A program made the position numbers and the translations under genes. Below, piece by piece: positions 49,580 through 58,713 of a DNA stretch of 64,000 bases. The first letter of the stretch is position 1, and each line of letters opens with the position of its first letter. This DNA is from Clostridia bacterium (GTDB taxonomy: Bacteria; Bacillota; Clostridia; Lachnospirales; Cellulosilyticaceae): the NCBI GenBank assembly GCA_029239755.1, contig JARBUI010000012.1:37838-101837 (forward strand). The letters run 5' to 3'. The notes under the pieces are model-generated. The model saw nothing but the letters and a program-made list of their open reading frames with translations. It had not been told where the DNA came from and did no database searches.

Positions 49580-51073
49580 TCACCCCTTTGTAGCTAACTT
49601 CATAATATTTTCTTGGGTAAACTCTCTGTTTTCAAGCTCACCTGTTATCTTTCCGCCTGCCATAACATAAATACGATCACACATTCCAATAAGTTCAGGC
49701 AGCTCTGAGGAAATCATTATAATACTTCTGCCTTCCTTTACCAGTTCTGTAATAAGCTTATAAATTTCATATTTAGCGCCTACATCTATCCCTCTTGTAG
49801 GTTCATCTAATATAAGGATATCTGGCTCACACAACATCCATCTGGCTAACATAACCTTTTGCTGATTTCCACCGCTTAGGGAATCAATAGATGTTTCTAA
49901 TGAAGGTGTTTTAACATTCATACGCTTACAAATCCCCGAAACTGTAGTATTCTCATCCTTAATATGTAGCCTTCCTTTGTAAATAAATCTCTCTAGCTTT
50001 GATAAAGCTACATTTTCTCTGACGCCCCTGACCCCTATAATACCATACCGTTTTCTATCTTCTGACAACATGACCATACCATGATTGATACTGTCTATTA
50101 CTTTGTTAACCTTGACTTCTTTCCCTTTGATAAGGATTTGTCCTTGGTTAAATTCATCCAGACCAAAGATTGCTCTAGCAACCTCGCTTCTTCCGGCTCC
50201 CATGAGTCCGGCAAAGCCTATAATTTCACCCTTTTTGACATCAAAACTTACATCACTAAATACTGAATTATTTGTCAAACCTTTAACCTCTAATACAGTC
50301 TCACCAATTGCCACTTCTTCTTTTGGATAAATATTACTCATTTCCCTCCCTACCATAAGAGCAATAACCTTATCAATGTTTAATTCGTTTGTTGGCTTCG
50401 TATCAATCATAACGCCATCTCTTAAGATAGTAATTTCGTCTGCTATTCTAAATATTTCTTCCATTTTGTGGGAAATATAAATAATACAGACCCCTTTTGC
50501 TTTTAACTCAGCAATCTTACCAAATAGTATTTCAACCTCATTTCGCGTAATGGCGGAGGTAGGTTCATCCATAATAATAATATCTGATCCATAGGAGACG
50601 GCTTTAAGTATTTCCAACATTTGAATATCAGAAATTGTTAAATCTTTTAGCTGAGTAGTAGGATGATAATGTAACTTCTCTTGCTCTAACAATCTCACTG
50701 TTTCACTTCTTATTTTTTTCCAATCTATCTTGCCAAACTTATTAGTTGGTTCATTACCCAAAAACATACTCTGTTCTACCGTAATCTCTGGTATATAGTT
50801 AAGTTCTTGAAAGATCATAGAGATACCATATTTTCTTGCTTCTATCGGATTATTTATTTTTACCTCCTTACCGTTAATGAGTATTTGTCCTTGATCCGGC
50901 TGATAAATACCATTAATAATTTTCATCAGAGTAGATTTACCTGCTCCGTTTTCACCACAAAGCACATGAACTGTACCCTTTTTTACTGAAAAGTTAACAT
51001 TGCCAAGCGCTTTAACTCCGGGGAATGATTTTTCTATATTTCTAAGTTCAAGTTTGGGCATTTCCAAATCCAT
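49580..51073 (-). CDS. Sugar ABC transporter ATPase, RbsA/XylG type
   Basis: 497 residues, two nucleotide-binding domains. NBD1: Walker A GENGAGKST, Walker B IIMDEPTSAI, degenerate signature (LTISDIQMLEILKAV). NBD2: LMGAGRSEVARAIFG, signature LSGGNQQKVMLARWM, Walker B ILDEPTRGIDVGAK. It is the first gene of the xylitol-type operon, ahead of permease, receptor, dehydrogenase and kinase. The receptor is third, so no receptor excess through premature termination is expected. The 278-bp gap upstream holds a terminator of the regulator gene; I found no convincing promoter. Confidence 0.93.
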   Translation of the reverse strand: MDLEMPKLELRNIEKSFPGVKALGNVNFSVKKGTVHVLCGENGAGKSTLMKIINGIYQPDQGQILINGKEVKINNPIEARKYGISMIFQELNYIPEITVEQSMFLGNEPTNKFGKIDWKKIRSETVRLLEQEKLHYHPTTQLKDLTISDIQMLEILKAVSYGSDIIIMDEPTSAITRNEVEILFGKIAELKAKGVCIIYISHKMEEIFRIADEITILRDGVMIDTKPTNELNIDKVIALMVGREMSNIYPKEEVAIGETVLEVKGLTNNSVFSDVSFDVKKGEIIGFAGLMGAGRSEVARAIFGLDEFNQGQILIKGKEVKVNKVIDSINHGMVMLSEDRKRYGIIGVRGVRENVALSKLERFIYKGRLHIKDENTTVSGICKRMNVKTPSLETSIDSLSGGNQQKVMLARWMLCEPDILILDEPTRGIDVGAKYEIYKLITELVKEGRSIIMISSELPELIGMCDRIYVMAGGKITGELENREFTQENIMKLATKG

Positions 51074-51301
51074 ACTCTCCCTCCTTTCTTTTAATGAACT
51101 ATTAGATGAGCAACTTCTGAATTCATTCTATCTCTTTATTGCCAATCAAGTAATGTATTATGTTTCTATTGTTTTGTACTTTATTTCTGAATAAATAGTG
51201 CTTAGTATTCTTTTGTAAAATGGTACAATTTTTTTGAAAAATATCGCTATTAAAAAGTAATATTTCTTAAATCCTATATATTTTCCCATGTTTTTATATA
51301 C

Positions 51302-51334
51302 AAAAAGCACTAATGCTCTTTTCGCATCAGTGCT
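51302..51334 (-). terminator. Terminator of the third YesN-type regulator gene
   Basis: Stem AGCACTGATGC/GCATTAGTGCT on the minus strand with a 7-nt loop, followed by TTTTTG. It lies 18 bp downstream of the regulator stop codon. Confidence 0.85.
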
Positions 51335-51351
51335 CTCATAGTGTATTTTTT

Positions 51352-52989
51352 CTATATTCTTTTTTCTATGGATTCCTTATATTGTGTAACAGTCATCCCC
51401 GTTGCTTTTTTAAAAGCTTTAGAGAAATACTGCTGATCAGAAAACCCAACTTTTTCAAAAATTTCTTTTATCTTATACTCTCTTCGTACAATCATTTCTT
51501 TTGCTCTTTCAATTCTAATATCATTAATATAAGAAGATATATTAATGCCCGTCTCTTTTTTAAATAAATAAGATACATAGTGCTTAGATAAATTGATATG
51601 ACTTGCAATATCCTCTAGGGATATTTTTTTCGAGTAATTTTCATCTATATATTCCATCGCTTTTTTCATAACATATTTAGAGTTACTTATGCGATATTCC
51701 TTTATACTCTTTATAACTTCACAGATGAAATAATTGACTAGCTCAACAATATCTTTCATTTTATTAAAATGAATAATTAAATTGTAATAATACTGATAGT
51801 CCTTAATATAACCTGAACCTATAAAACATTGCCCATATTTTTCAAATAAGGTATTAAGAAGATTAGAATAGAAGAGTTTAACTTCTAGTGTATTCATATG
51901 ATACTTTTCAAATAGCTGCGCTAAATCCTCAAGATGTTCTTTACATTTTTCAATATTTTCTTCGTCAATATATTTAATAATAAGCTTTTTAAAATCCGTA
52001 TCTAAACTAAATACACTAATGCTTGGGGTGCTCTTTTTATTCCCTTGTTTATCTTTTCCTTCGCTCTCTGCAAAAAGCAGTTTCGATCCGCTTGTATAAA
52101 ATAACTCTTCTTCTTGGGCCATACAAGTTTTCACTATATTTTTTAAAGAAGATAGATTACTAAAGATGGTACTGCATACACCACTTAGTGTAATATTAAA
52201 ATACTGCATGACCTTTTCTTGAATATAAGTTACTGTCTGCTCTGTGTTATTTTGATGCAATACATCCTTTGCTAATAGCATTTGAAACTTCTCACCTTTT
52301 TTTCTAATTAACACATGAATTTTTTCGTTATTACATATATCATAAATTAAATTGATTATGGCATCATCTATGCTGTCATTATTTTGTTTTAAATCGTCAC
52401 TTTGTTTCTTTTCATCCTCTTTGATAAGTGTAACAAAAGAAAAATGACAGTTATGTGAAGGAAATTGTATTTTTAGATACTCATTTTGAAGTACCTCTTC
52501 ATTTAAAATATTTTTATATAATAGATCCTCAAGTAATTTATCTTTTAATATAACCGCATTGCTTTCAAACTGTTCTTTTAATACCTTTATTTCTTTATCC
52601 TTATCAGGCATCAGCTCCAGTTGTGCTTTAACTTTGTTCATCGAGCCAATAAGTTCTTCATCCTCTATTTCTGACTTAAGTATATAGTCATCAGCCCCCA
52701 ACTTTAAGGCCTCTCTCACATATTCAAAATCATCATAACACGTTAAAATAAGTATCTTTACCCACTTGTTTTTTTCACGTATTTTTTTTATCAGCCACAT
52801 TCCATCTTTATGAGGCATCTTGATATCAGTAATAATAACATCTGGTGAATGAACCTTATATTGTTCGTATCCTTTTTCTCCATTAGAGGCTTCTCCTACT
52901 ATAGAAAATCCTATAGCCTCCCAATCAATAGTTGACTTTAATCCTACCCTCACCAATACCTCATCATCTATAATTAATACTTTATACAT
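51352..52989 (-). CDS. YesN-type response regulator (xylitol cluster)
   Basis: 545 residues. The receiver domain has DDE at 8-10, Asp55 in VIITDIKMPHKDG, Thr in ILTCYDDF and Lys in YILKSEI. A long central region follows, then a C-terminal AraC double helix-turn-helix (ISLEDIASHINLSKHYVSYL; FSDQQYFSKAFKKATGMTVT). It has a GGGGGAAAATC ribosome binding site and starts 32 bp after the kinase stop. Adjacent and co-oriented with the xylitol operon, which it probably activates. Confidence 0.92.
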   Translation of the reverse strand: MYKVLIIDDEVLVRVGLKSTIDWEAIGFSIVGEASNGEKGYEQYKVHSPDVIITDIKMPHKDGMWLIKKIREKNKWVKILILTCYDDFEYVREALKLGADDYILKSEIEDEELIGSMNKVKAQLELMPDKDKEIKVLKEQFESNAVILKDKLLEDLLYKNILNEEVLQNEYLKIQFPSHNCHFSFVTLIKEDEKKQSDDLKQNNDSIDDAIINLIYDICNNEKIHVLIRKKGEKFQMLLAKDVLHQNNTEQTVTYIQEKVMQYFNITLSGVCSTIFSNLSSLKNIVKTCMAQEEELFYTSGSKLLFAESEGKDKQGNKKSTPSISVFSLDTDFKKLIIKYIDEENIEKCKEHLEDLAQLFEKYHMNTLEVKLFYSNLLNTLFEKYGQCFIGSGYIKDYQYYYNLIIHFNKMKDIVELVNYFICEVIKSIKEYRISNSKYVMKKAMEYIDENYSKKISLEDIASHINLSKHYVSYLFKKETGINISSYINDIRIERAKEMIVRREYKIKEIFEKVGFSDQQYFSKAFKKATGMTVTQYKESIEKRI

Positions 52990-53021
52990 GATTTTCCCCC
53001 TATCTGTTCTGTCTATATAAG

Positions 53022-54788
53022 TTATGCATTATTCATTGGCAGCCTAATTAATACTTTTGTTCCTTCTTCAACTTTTGATTTAATCTCAATACCATACTCA
53101 TCTCCGTAATGCAGTTTTATTCTTTGATTAATATTGTTTAAGCCTACTGTACTAAACTTATCTATGCCTTGCTTATGAGTAAGTATATTATCTAAAATAT
53201 CTTTATGAATACCTGGTCCATTATCCTCAACACTAATGTGAAGCACCTTATTATCCTCATAGGCTCTAATAGTTATGCTTAACGTCTCTAGGCTATCTTC
53301 GTCCGTACTGTATATAAGAGAATTTTCTACAATAGGCTGCAAAATTAATTTAGGTACAAAAGAGTTTAAACATGCCTCATCTATAATATATTCTATATCA
53401 AACTTCTCACTAAATCTTAACCTTTGAATAACCAAATAATTTTGTACATAGCTGATTTCATCTCGTAACAATATCTTTTCTTTTCCAAGGCTAATACTTA
53501 CTCTAAGCAATTTTATAAGTGCACTCACTGCATTACTGATGTTGGTACTGCCTTGTATTTTTGCCATCCATTTAATCGTATTAAGTGTATTGTACAAGAA
53601 GTGGGGATTAATTTGAGCTCTCAGTACTTCTATTTCCATTTCTTTTTTCTGCCGCTCTTCTTCTATACTTTTATTTATCATAAGATTCATGTTATCTATC
53701 ATGTTATTGAAACTGCTGCTGAGCTGACCTATCTCATCCTTACTTGTTATCTCTGCATGAATATCAAGATTACCTTTTTCAACTTTTTTCATGAGCTTCA
53801 TTAATCTTTCAATAGGGCTTGTCACTCTGGCTGCTAAAAATAGCCCTAGAGTAATAGTGGTTATAAAGTACATAATACCTAATAAAATAATAAATCCTTG
53901 AATTTGCATAATTTCCTTGTACAAATATGCTGTAGGGACGGCTTTTACAAGCTTCCAACCAGATACATCACAGGTAGAATATATAGCCACCTTTTCTACC
54001 CCATCTTCTTGATAAGAGATATACCCTTGCTTTTCATTGGAACTTAATATATTTTCCATATAGGGTTTATGTTTAATATTGATGCCTATAGCTTCCTTGT
54101 TAGGATGACTTATGATATCCCCTTGCTGGGTACAAATAAATACTTCACTGCCTTCCTCTGCTATTAAGCTCTTATAGGACTTCTCTAATATTGTTTCATT
54201 TATATCTATTTTTAACACCCCTAATACTTCTAGTGTATTAAGGTCAACAATCGTCCTGCCTAAAGAAAAAAAGTACTTTGTAAACTGACTGGATAAGATT
54301 TGAGTTCTTTCCATACTTGTATTAACCCATACACATTCTCCCTTCGTAGTCTCAAGTATATCAAATACTTCGGGATCCTTATCAAGCTTAATAGCTCCTA
54401 CTGAATATAACTTATTATCAACTAATAAAGATATGGCTTCTATATCTTGTCTTGAAGTAAATAATCCTCTGATAATATTCAAAAATTCAACTTGGCTCAC
54501 TGAACTGTAATTATTAAGTGCTGCATTTATCTCGTTGTTAATAAATACTATATTAGAAAATTCTCTAAGATCCTTTAAAATAAAGTCTATATTTTCCGCT
54601 CCTTCGTACACAGATTGTACAGCTGAGTCACTATATTTTTTGGTAATAATCTCTTTAACTCTATAATAATAACTTGTATAGAGGAAGGTAATAGGAATAA
54701 GAATACATACTAATATAATAATGATTATTTTAAAGCGAAAACTATTGATTAATTTTACTTTATCCATAATATATACTCTATCTTTCAT
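53022..54788 (-). CDS. YesM-type membrane sensor histidine kinase (xylitol cluster)
   Basis: 588 residues. TM1 is at about 18-38 (IIIILVCILIPITFLYTSYY). A Cache-type extracellular domain follows, then TM2 (IILLGIMYFITTITLGLFLA), HAMP (TSPIERLMKLMKKVEKG), the kinase motif RAQINPHFLYNTLNTIKWM and the N-box PIVENSLIYS. Its ATG overlaps the TGA of the anchored binding protein upstream by 4 bp, so the two are translationally coupled. A second ATG eight codons in is a possible start. The order binding protein-kinase-regulator repeats the arrangement at 8.6-13.3 kb. Confidence 0.92.
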   Translation of the reverse strand: MKDRVYIMDKVKLINSFRFKIIIIILVCILIPITFLYTSYYYRVKEIITKKYSDSAVQSVYEGAENIDFILKDLREFSNIVFINNEINAALNNYSSVSQVEFLNIIRGLFTSRQDIEAISLLVDNKLYSVGAIKLDKDPEVFDILETTKGECVWVNTSMERTQILSSQFTKYFFSLGRTIVDLNTLEVLGVLKIDINETILEKSYKSLIAEEGSEVFICTQQGDIISHPNKEAIGINIKHKPYMENILSSNEKQGYISYQEDGVEKVAIYSTCDVSGWKLVKAVPTAYLYKEIMQIQGFIILLGIMYFITTITLGLFLAARVTSPIERLMKLMKKVEKGNLDIHAEITSKDEIGQLSSSFNNMIDNMNLMINKSIEEERQKKEMEIEVLRAQINPHFLYNTLNTIKWMAKIQGSTNISNAVSALIKLLRVSISLGKEKILLRDEISYVQNYLVIQRLRFSEKFDIEYIIDEACLNSFVPKLILQPIVENSLIYSTDEDSLETLSITIRAYEDNKVLHISVEDNGPGIHKDILDNILTHKQGIDKFSTVGLNNINQRIKLHYGDEYGIEIKSKVEEGTKVLIRLPMNNA

Positions 54789-56302
54789 GTTAGATTATTA
54801 ATTCTAGTATAAATCTTTTGGGCTGTAACTTCTGGTTCTAAGTCGTACCTCATCATGTTATAGACTTCATCTATTATGATTCTTTCAATATAATAAAAGT
54901 TTTCTACCTTAGGTCTATAGTACACATTCTTTTTTTTCCATGCCTCTAGTACCACATGAGATTGTTTAAGAGCTGTTTGGCTTATTCCTTTTCTCCCTGT
55001 CTTTAAGTCAGCTTCCCCTATATTTTCTTCACTGGAAATAGATTTTCTTGGAGGCAGACTCCCCCCTCCTGATTCTTCTAGAATAAGGGATTGAATTTGT
55101 GGTGAAGTAGCCCATACAATAAATAGCCATGCCGCTTCTTTTTCCATCTCTGTTGCATAATTATTAATACCAATACCAGCTCCGCCATAAATGTTTGCGC
55201 TTCTGACACTGCCATAGGGCAAAATACTATATCCTACCTCACCAGCTACTTTAGATATTGATGCATTTTCTATAGCAGAAATATTTTCATCCCAATTAAG
55301 CATCATAGCTACCTCTCCATTTTTAAAAGCTTCAGCTGTATCATACCAATTCCAATCCCTGCTTTCAGGAGATGATACACTATTAATTTTTTTATAAATC
55401 TTTAAGGCTTCTATAAAAGCTTCATTGTTAGTAATAATATGATTAGGTTTCTCTGTCCCAACTGTACTAATATTTTCGTCCTCAAAATAATCTCCTCCAT
55501 AGGATGCCAGAATAGTCGAAAAGAGACAATAAAGCGAATTATGTTTCTGTCCCATATAACCAGTCCCATATTTCACCTCATCCTTAGGAACATTATTAGA
55601 TATCCACTCTGAGACTTGTATGAAACGCTCCCAAGTAAATTCAGGTGTACCTGGAGTCCAATCAAATCCATTTTCCTCCATAAATTGTTCTCTATACTTA
55701 TTGAATATGTCTTTCCTATAGAAAAAAATCATTGTAGTTGTATCAAAAGGAATACTGCGGAGTTCATTCTGATTGATAAAGTAAGATTCTATCATAACTT
55801 GTTCTTCAAAAAAGTCCTCTAATCCTCCTTGAATATGCGGCAGCATTGCATTGCTGTTATATTTATTAAGATTAGATAAATCTTGACTAAACCTATTGAG
55901 TGTCTGATAAGGATCTACATAAATAAGCGTAAATTTACCTGTCTTTGAAATAAAATCAAGATTTATTTTTTGTATCATACTATCAAAATCAAGTGCTACG
56001 ATATTAATATTTATACCCGTTAATTCTGTAAAGCGTCCTACATGCTTAGTCAATATATCTGCATTAATATTATTTTCTACAATAAAATTTAAAGTTGTAC
56101 CGCTAAATTGCTGCCAGTCAAAATTTTCCGGAACTTCTATGTTATAAGGATTATCTGTAGTGAGCTTAGCAGTGATTTGTTTTTCTTTACTTCCCCGCCT
56201 AAGGTCATCCTCAGATATGTTAAATAGCATCTTATATATTAATAATGCGCTTATTCCTATGACTATAGCCATACCAATGAATCTTAAATATTTTTTTGTC
56301 AT
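54785..56302 (-). CDS. Membrane-anchored family-1 extracellular binding protein, probable sensor subunit
   Basis: 505 residues. It has an N-terminal membrane anchor (residues about 8-26, FIGMAIVIGISALLIYKML) and no lipobox cysteine. The rest resembles family-1 (maltose-type) receptors: GTTLNFIVENNINADILTKH, FKNGEVAMMLNWDENISAI and KEAAWLFIVWATSPQIQSL. No transporter is in its unit. It is coupled by a 4-bp overlap to the YesM kinase, so it most likely binds a ligand and signals through that kinase. The fold differs from the LacI-like sensor at 12108, showing that two unrelated receptor families have been recruited in the same way. Confidence 0.85.
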   Translation of the reverse strand: MTKKYLRFIGMAIVIGISALLIYKMLFNISEDDLRRGSKEKQITAKLTTDNPYNIEVPENFDWQQFSGTTLNFIVENNINADILTKHVGRFTELTGININIVALDFDSMIQKINLDFISKTGKFTLIYVDPYQTLNRFSQDLSNLNKYNSNAMLPHIQGGLEDFFEEQVMIESYFINQNELRSIPFDTTTMIFFYRKDIFNKYREQFMEENGFDWTPGTPEFTWERFIQVSEWISNNVPKDEVKYGTGYMGQKHNSLYCLFSTILASYGGDYFEDENISTVGTEKPNHIITNNEAFIEALKIYKKINSVSSPESRDWNWYDTAEAFKNGEVAMMLNWDENISAIENASISKVAGEVGYSILPYGSVRSANIYGGAGIGINNYATEMEKEAAWLFIVWATSPQIQSLILEESGGGSLPPRKSISSEENIGEADLKTGRKGISQTALKQSHVVLEAWKKKNVYYRPKVENFYYIERIIIDEVYNMMRYDLEPEVTAQKIYTRINNLT

Positions 56303-56385
56303 AGCTACTTTCCCCCTGGACTAAATTTATGAATCTATTATTTGTTACTTAATCACTTATTATTATTCTCTCTCTTTCCTATTTC

Positions 56386-56414
56386 AAAAAAAAGAGACTT
56401 GCAGACAAGTCTCT
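56386..56414 (-). terminator. Terminator of the YjfB-like gene
   Basis: 9-bp stem AGAGACTTG/CAAGTCTCT with a 4-nt loop, followed on the minus strand by eight T. It abuts the stop codon of the small gene at 56415. Confidence 0.92.
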
Positions 56415-56600
56415 CTATAGTTTAATATCAACATTGGCTCCTCTATATGGGTTAACCGATAATTCCATATTCTTCATCATTTCTGTTACTTGCATACCGC
56501 TTTGCTCTGATAAATTCATTGCCATTTTTGTAACAGCTAGTCCCACAGCTGTTCCTGTATCCTTCATAGCTACTAGAGTACTAAGAGCTGCTATATCCAT
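56415..56600 (-). CDS. Small YjfB-like putative motility protein
   Basis: 61 residues from the ATG at 56600, which has the strong site TAGGAGGATTTTT. It begins MDIAALSTLVAMKDTGTAVG and ends with LSVNPYRGANVDIKL. The short Ala/Met-rich helix pair and the C-terminal NP-x-x-G-x-x-x-D pattern match the YjfB family (putative motility protein), small proteins often controlled by motility sigma factors. It is flanked by terminators on both sides, so it is an independent unit between a sensor protein and an importer. Function is unproven. Confidence 0.75.
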   Translation of the reverse strand: MDIAALSTLVAMKDTGTAVGLAVTKMAMNLSEQSGMQVTEMMKNMELSVNPYRGANVDIKL

Positions 56601-56756
56601 AAAAATCCTCCTATGTCTATTTATGTACAGAAATATCATACTAAATTTATTATACATCTTTTCTTTAAAAAACTCAATTTAATCTCTTTTCAAAATACCG
56701 TATCCCATTTATCGGCTAAAATGTCCAATAGGGTTTCACTCCACGCGCAATAAATA

Positions 56757-56792
56757 AGGCACAATTCCCCTCCATAGATAGGAACTGTGCCT
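56757..56792 (-). terminator. Terminator of the MalFG-type importer operon
   Basis: Stem AGGCACAGTTCC/GGAATTGTGCCT on the minus strand (one wobble) with a loop of about 12 nt, followed by TATTTATT. It lies 22 bp beyond the stop of the second permease. Confidence 0.8.
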
Positions 56793-56814
56793 CATTAGTT
56801 GTACATTTCATAGA

Positions 56815-57729
56815 TTAGCCTTTTAATGCGCCCGTCGTAAAACTCTTTTGAACTTGTTTGCTCATAGAAATATAAATCAACACTGTAGGTAAAGTGGCTA
56901 TTACAAGACCTGCTCCTAATTCTCCCCATCTGGTTGCATACTGCCCTACCATTCCCATAATACCTACTGTAAGGGTTTTATACTCTTGTTTGCTGACAAA
57001 GGTTGTCGCAAACATTAATTCATTCCAGCAGGATAAATAGGTGAAAATTGAAATGGTTGCTATAGCAGGTTTAATGAGCGGCAGCATAATTCTTGCAAAA
57101 ATTTGATAAATATTAGCTCCATCCAGGCATGCTGATTCTTCCAGTTCTCTTGGCAATGTTCCAAAAAAACCAACTAAAACAAAGATTGCCATGGGCAGTG
57201 AAAAACCAATATACGGTAAGATTAACGCTGCATAGGTATTGTAAAACTGTGTCTTCTTAAGAAAAATAAATAATGGCAATAAAGTACTATGCATAGGAAT
57301 CATAAGTCCCAATAAAAAGACGATCAGCATTGTTCCGCTTAGCTTCCACTTCATCCTGGCTATTGCATAAGAAGCCATTGCTGCCAGAAGGCTTGTAATA
57401 ATAACAGAAGCCACTGTAACAATAATACTATTAATAAAATATCTTCCTATATTTCCGTCGAAAAGAGCTCTTGCATAGTTTCCCCATAATAAGTTTTGAG
57501 GAAGTGCCAATGGATCTTTCCCAAATATCTCCTGGTTACTTTTTAGTGAAAACATAATGAGCCATATTAACGGATAGACCTGGACGACAGCAATCAATAA
57601 GAGTATAACTCTTTCCCCATATGTTTTTATATTATTCATTCCATGCTTTGTATTTCTTGGTGCATGCTTTATTTTTATTTTACTAATAGAAGGTTCATCT
57701 AAGTTTTTTACATTTTCCAATTTTAACAC
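56815..57729 (-). CDS. Sugar ABC transporter permease, MalG type
   Basis: 304 residues. A cytoplasmic N-terminal extension of about 35 residues is followed by six membrane segments. The EAA loop that docks the ATPase is EESACLDGANIYQIFARIML. The C-terminus QKSFTTGALKG is characteristic of this carbohydrate-permease family. It lies 7 bp after the MalF-type gene. No ATPase is encoded in the operon. Confidence 0.93.
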   Translation of the reverse strand: MLKLENVKNLDEPSISKIKIKHAPRNTKHGMNNIKTYGERVILLLIAVVQVYPLIWLIMFSLKSNQEIFGKDPLALPQNLLWGNYARALFDGNIGRYFINSIIVTVASVIITSLLAAMASYAIARMKWKLSGTMLIVFLLGLMIPMHSTLLPLFIFLKKTQFYNTYAALILPYIGFSLPMAIFVLVGFFGTLPRELEESACLDGANIYQIFARIMLPLIKPAIATISIFTYLSCWNELMFATTFVSKQEYKTLTVGIMGMVGQYATRWGELGAGLVIATLPTVLIYISMSKQVQKSFTTGALKG

Positions 57730-57736
57730 CCCCTTA

Positions 57737-58624
57737 CTAATACGTTATATTTTCAGCTTTAAAAAACTTTTGAATAAATACAGTAAAGATTAAGCACTCT
57801 ACAATAATAAAAATGGCCATTGAACTGCCATAGCCGTATTTATTTTGCAAAAAGATCGAACTGAACATTAATGTTGTAGGCACTTCTGTTGAATGAATAG
57901 GACCGCCCTTTGTTAAAACATAAATAAGATCAAACGTTTTTAAAGACCCAATTAATGCAAAAGTAACACATACTTTAATCATAGGAGCAATGAGAGGAAT
58001 AGTAATTCTCATAGCTTTTTGAAAGTTACTGGCTCCATCTACTTCTGCCGCTTCATAGATTGTAGTCGGAATAGCTTTAATTCCAGAATAAAGAAGCAGC
58101 ATATGATACCCAATATATTGCCATATGATAACAAAAAAAGCACTTCCAAGGGCTGTCTCAGGAGTCGCCAGCCAATTACGCTGTAAAAAGTCAAGATTTA
58201 ATATGTCTAAGAGCTTATTAAGCATACCATATTTAGGCTGATAAACTTTCATCCACAGCTGTCCAATAACGGTAGTTGAAATGATAACTGGAATAAAATA
58301 GACTGTTCTAAAAAATCCTTCTCCCTTTATACCTTTTGAAATAACAATGGCAAGAATAAGTGCTAAAGGAACTTGAACAAAAACTGAAAAAAAGGCCACT
58401 AGAAATGAATTTTTGATTGCCATAGTAAATCCATCTGTATTATTAACAAATAAGTCTATATAATTTTTAATTCCTATAAAGGTTGGTTCACCGATACCAT
58501 TCCAGTCCAAGGTGCTGTAATAGGCTGAAAAGAATATAGGCACAATGATAATCATAAAGAAAACAAGAAATGCCGGAAATACAAAGAGAAAGATTGCTTT
58601 TTTATCACTAAAAACTTTATCCAC
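57737..58624 (-). CDS. Sugar ABC transporter permease, MalF/UgpA type
   Basis: 295 residues, six membrane segments. The EAA loop is YEAAEVDGASNFQKAMRITI. It also has the LIYVLTKGGPIHSTEVPTT segment typical of sugar permeases. It follows the receptor gene after an 89-bp gap holding a hairpin. It pairs with the MalG-type subunit downstream. Confidence 0.93.
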   Translation of the reverse strand: MDKVFSDKKAIFLFVFPAFLVFFMIIIVPIFFSAYYSTLDWNGIGEPTFIGIKNYIDLFVNNTDGFTMAIKNSFLVAFFSVFVQVPLALILAIVISKGIKGEGFFRTVYFIPVIISTTVIGQLWMKVYQPKYGMLNKLLDILNLDFLQRNWLATPETALGSAFFVIIWQYIGYHMLLLYSGIKAIPTTIYEAAEVDGASNFQKAMRITIPLIAPMIKVCVTFALIGSLKTFDLIYVLTKGGPIHSTEVPTTLMFSSIFLQNKYGYGSSMAIFIIVECLIFTVFIQKFFKAENITY

Positions 58625-58647
58625 TAGAACACCTTCTTTCTTAGCAA

Positions 58648-58680
58648 GAATCAGTAACCCTAAGAGCTGATTACTGATTC
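58648..58680 (-). terminator. Intercistronic hairpin after the family-1 receptor gene
   Basis: Perfect 10-bp stem GAATCAGTAA/TTACTGATTC with a 13-nt loop, followed on the minus strand by TTGCTAAG without a T run. Probably an mRNA stabiliser or partial terminator. Confidence 0.6.
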
Positions 58681-58713
58681 AATGATTTAAGTTTGTTATT
58701 TGCCGCTAACTTT

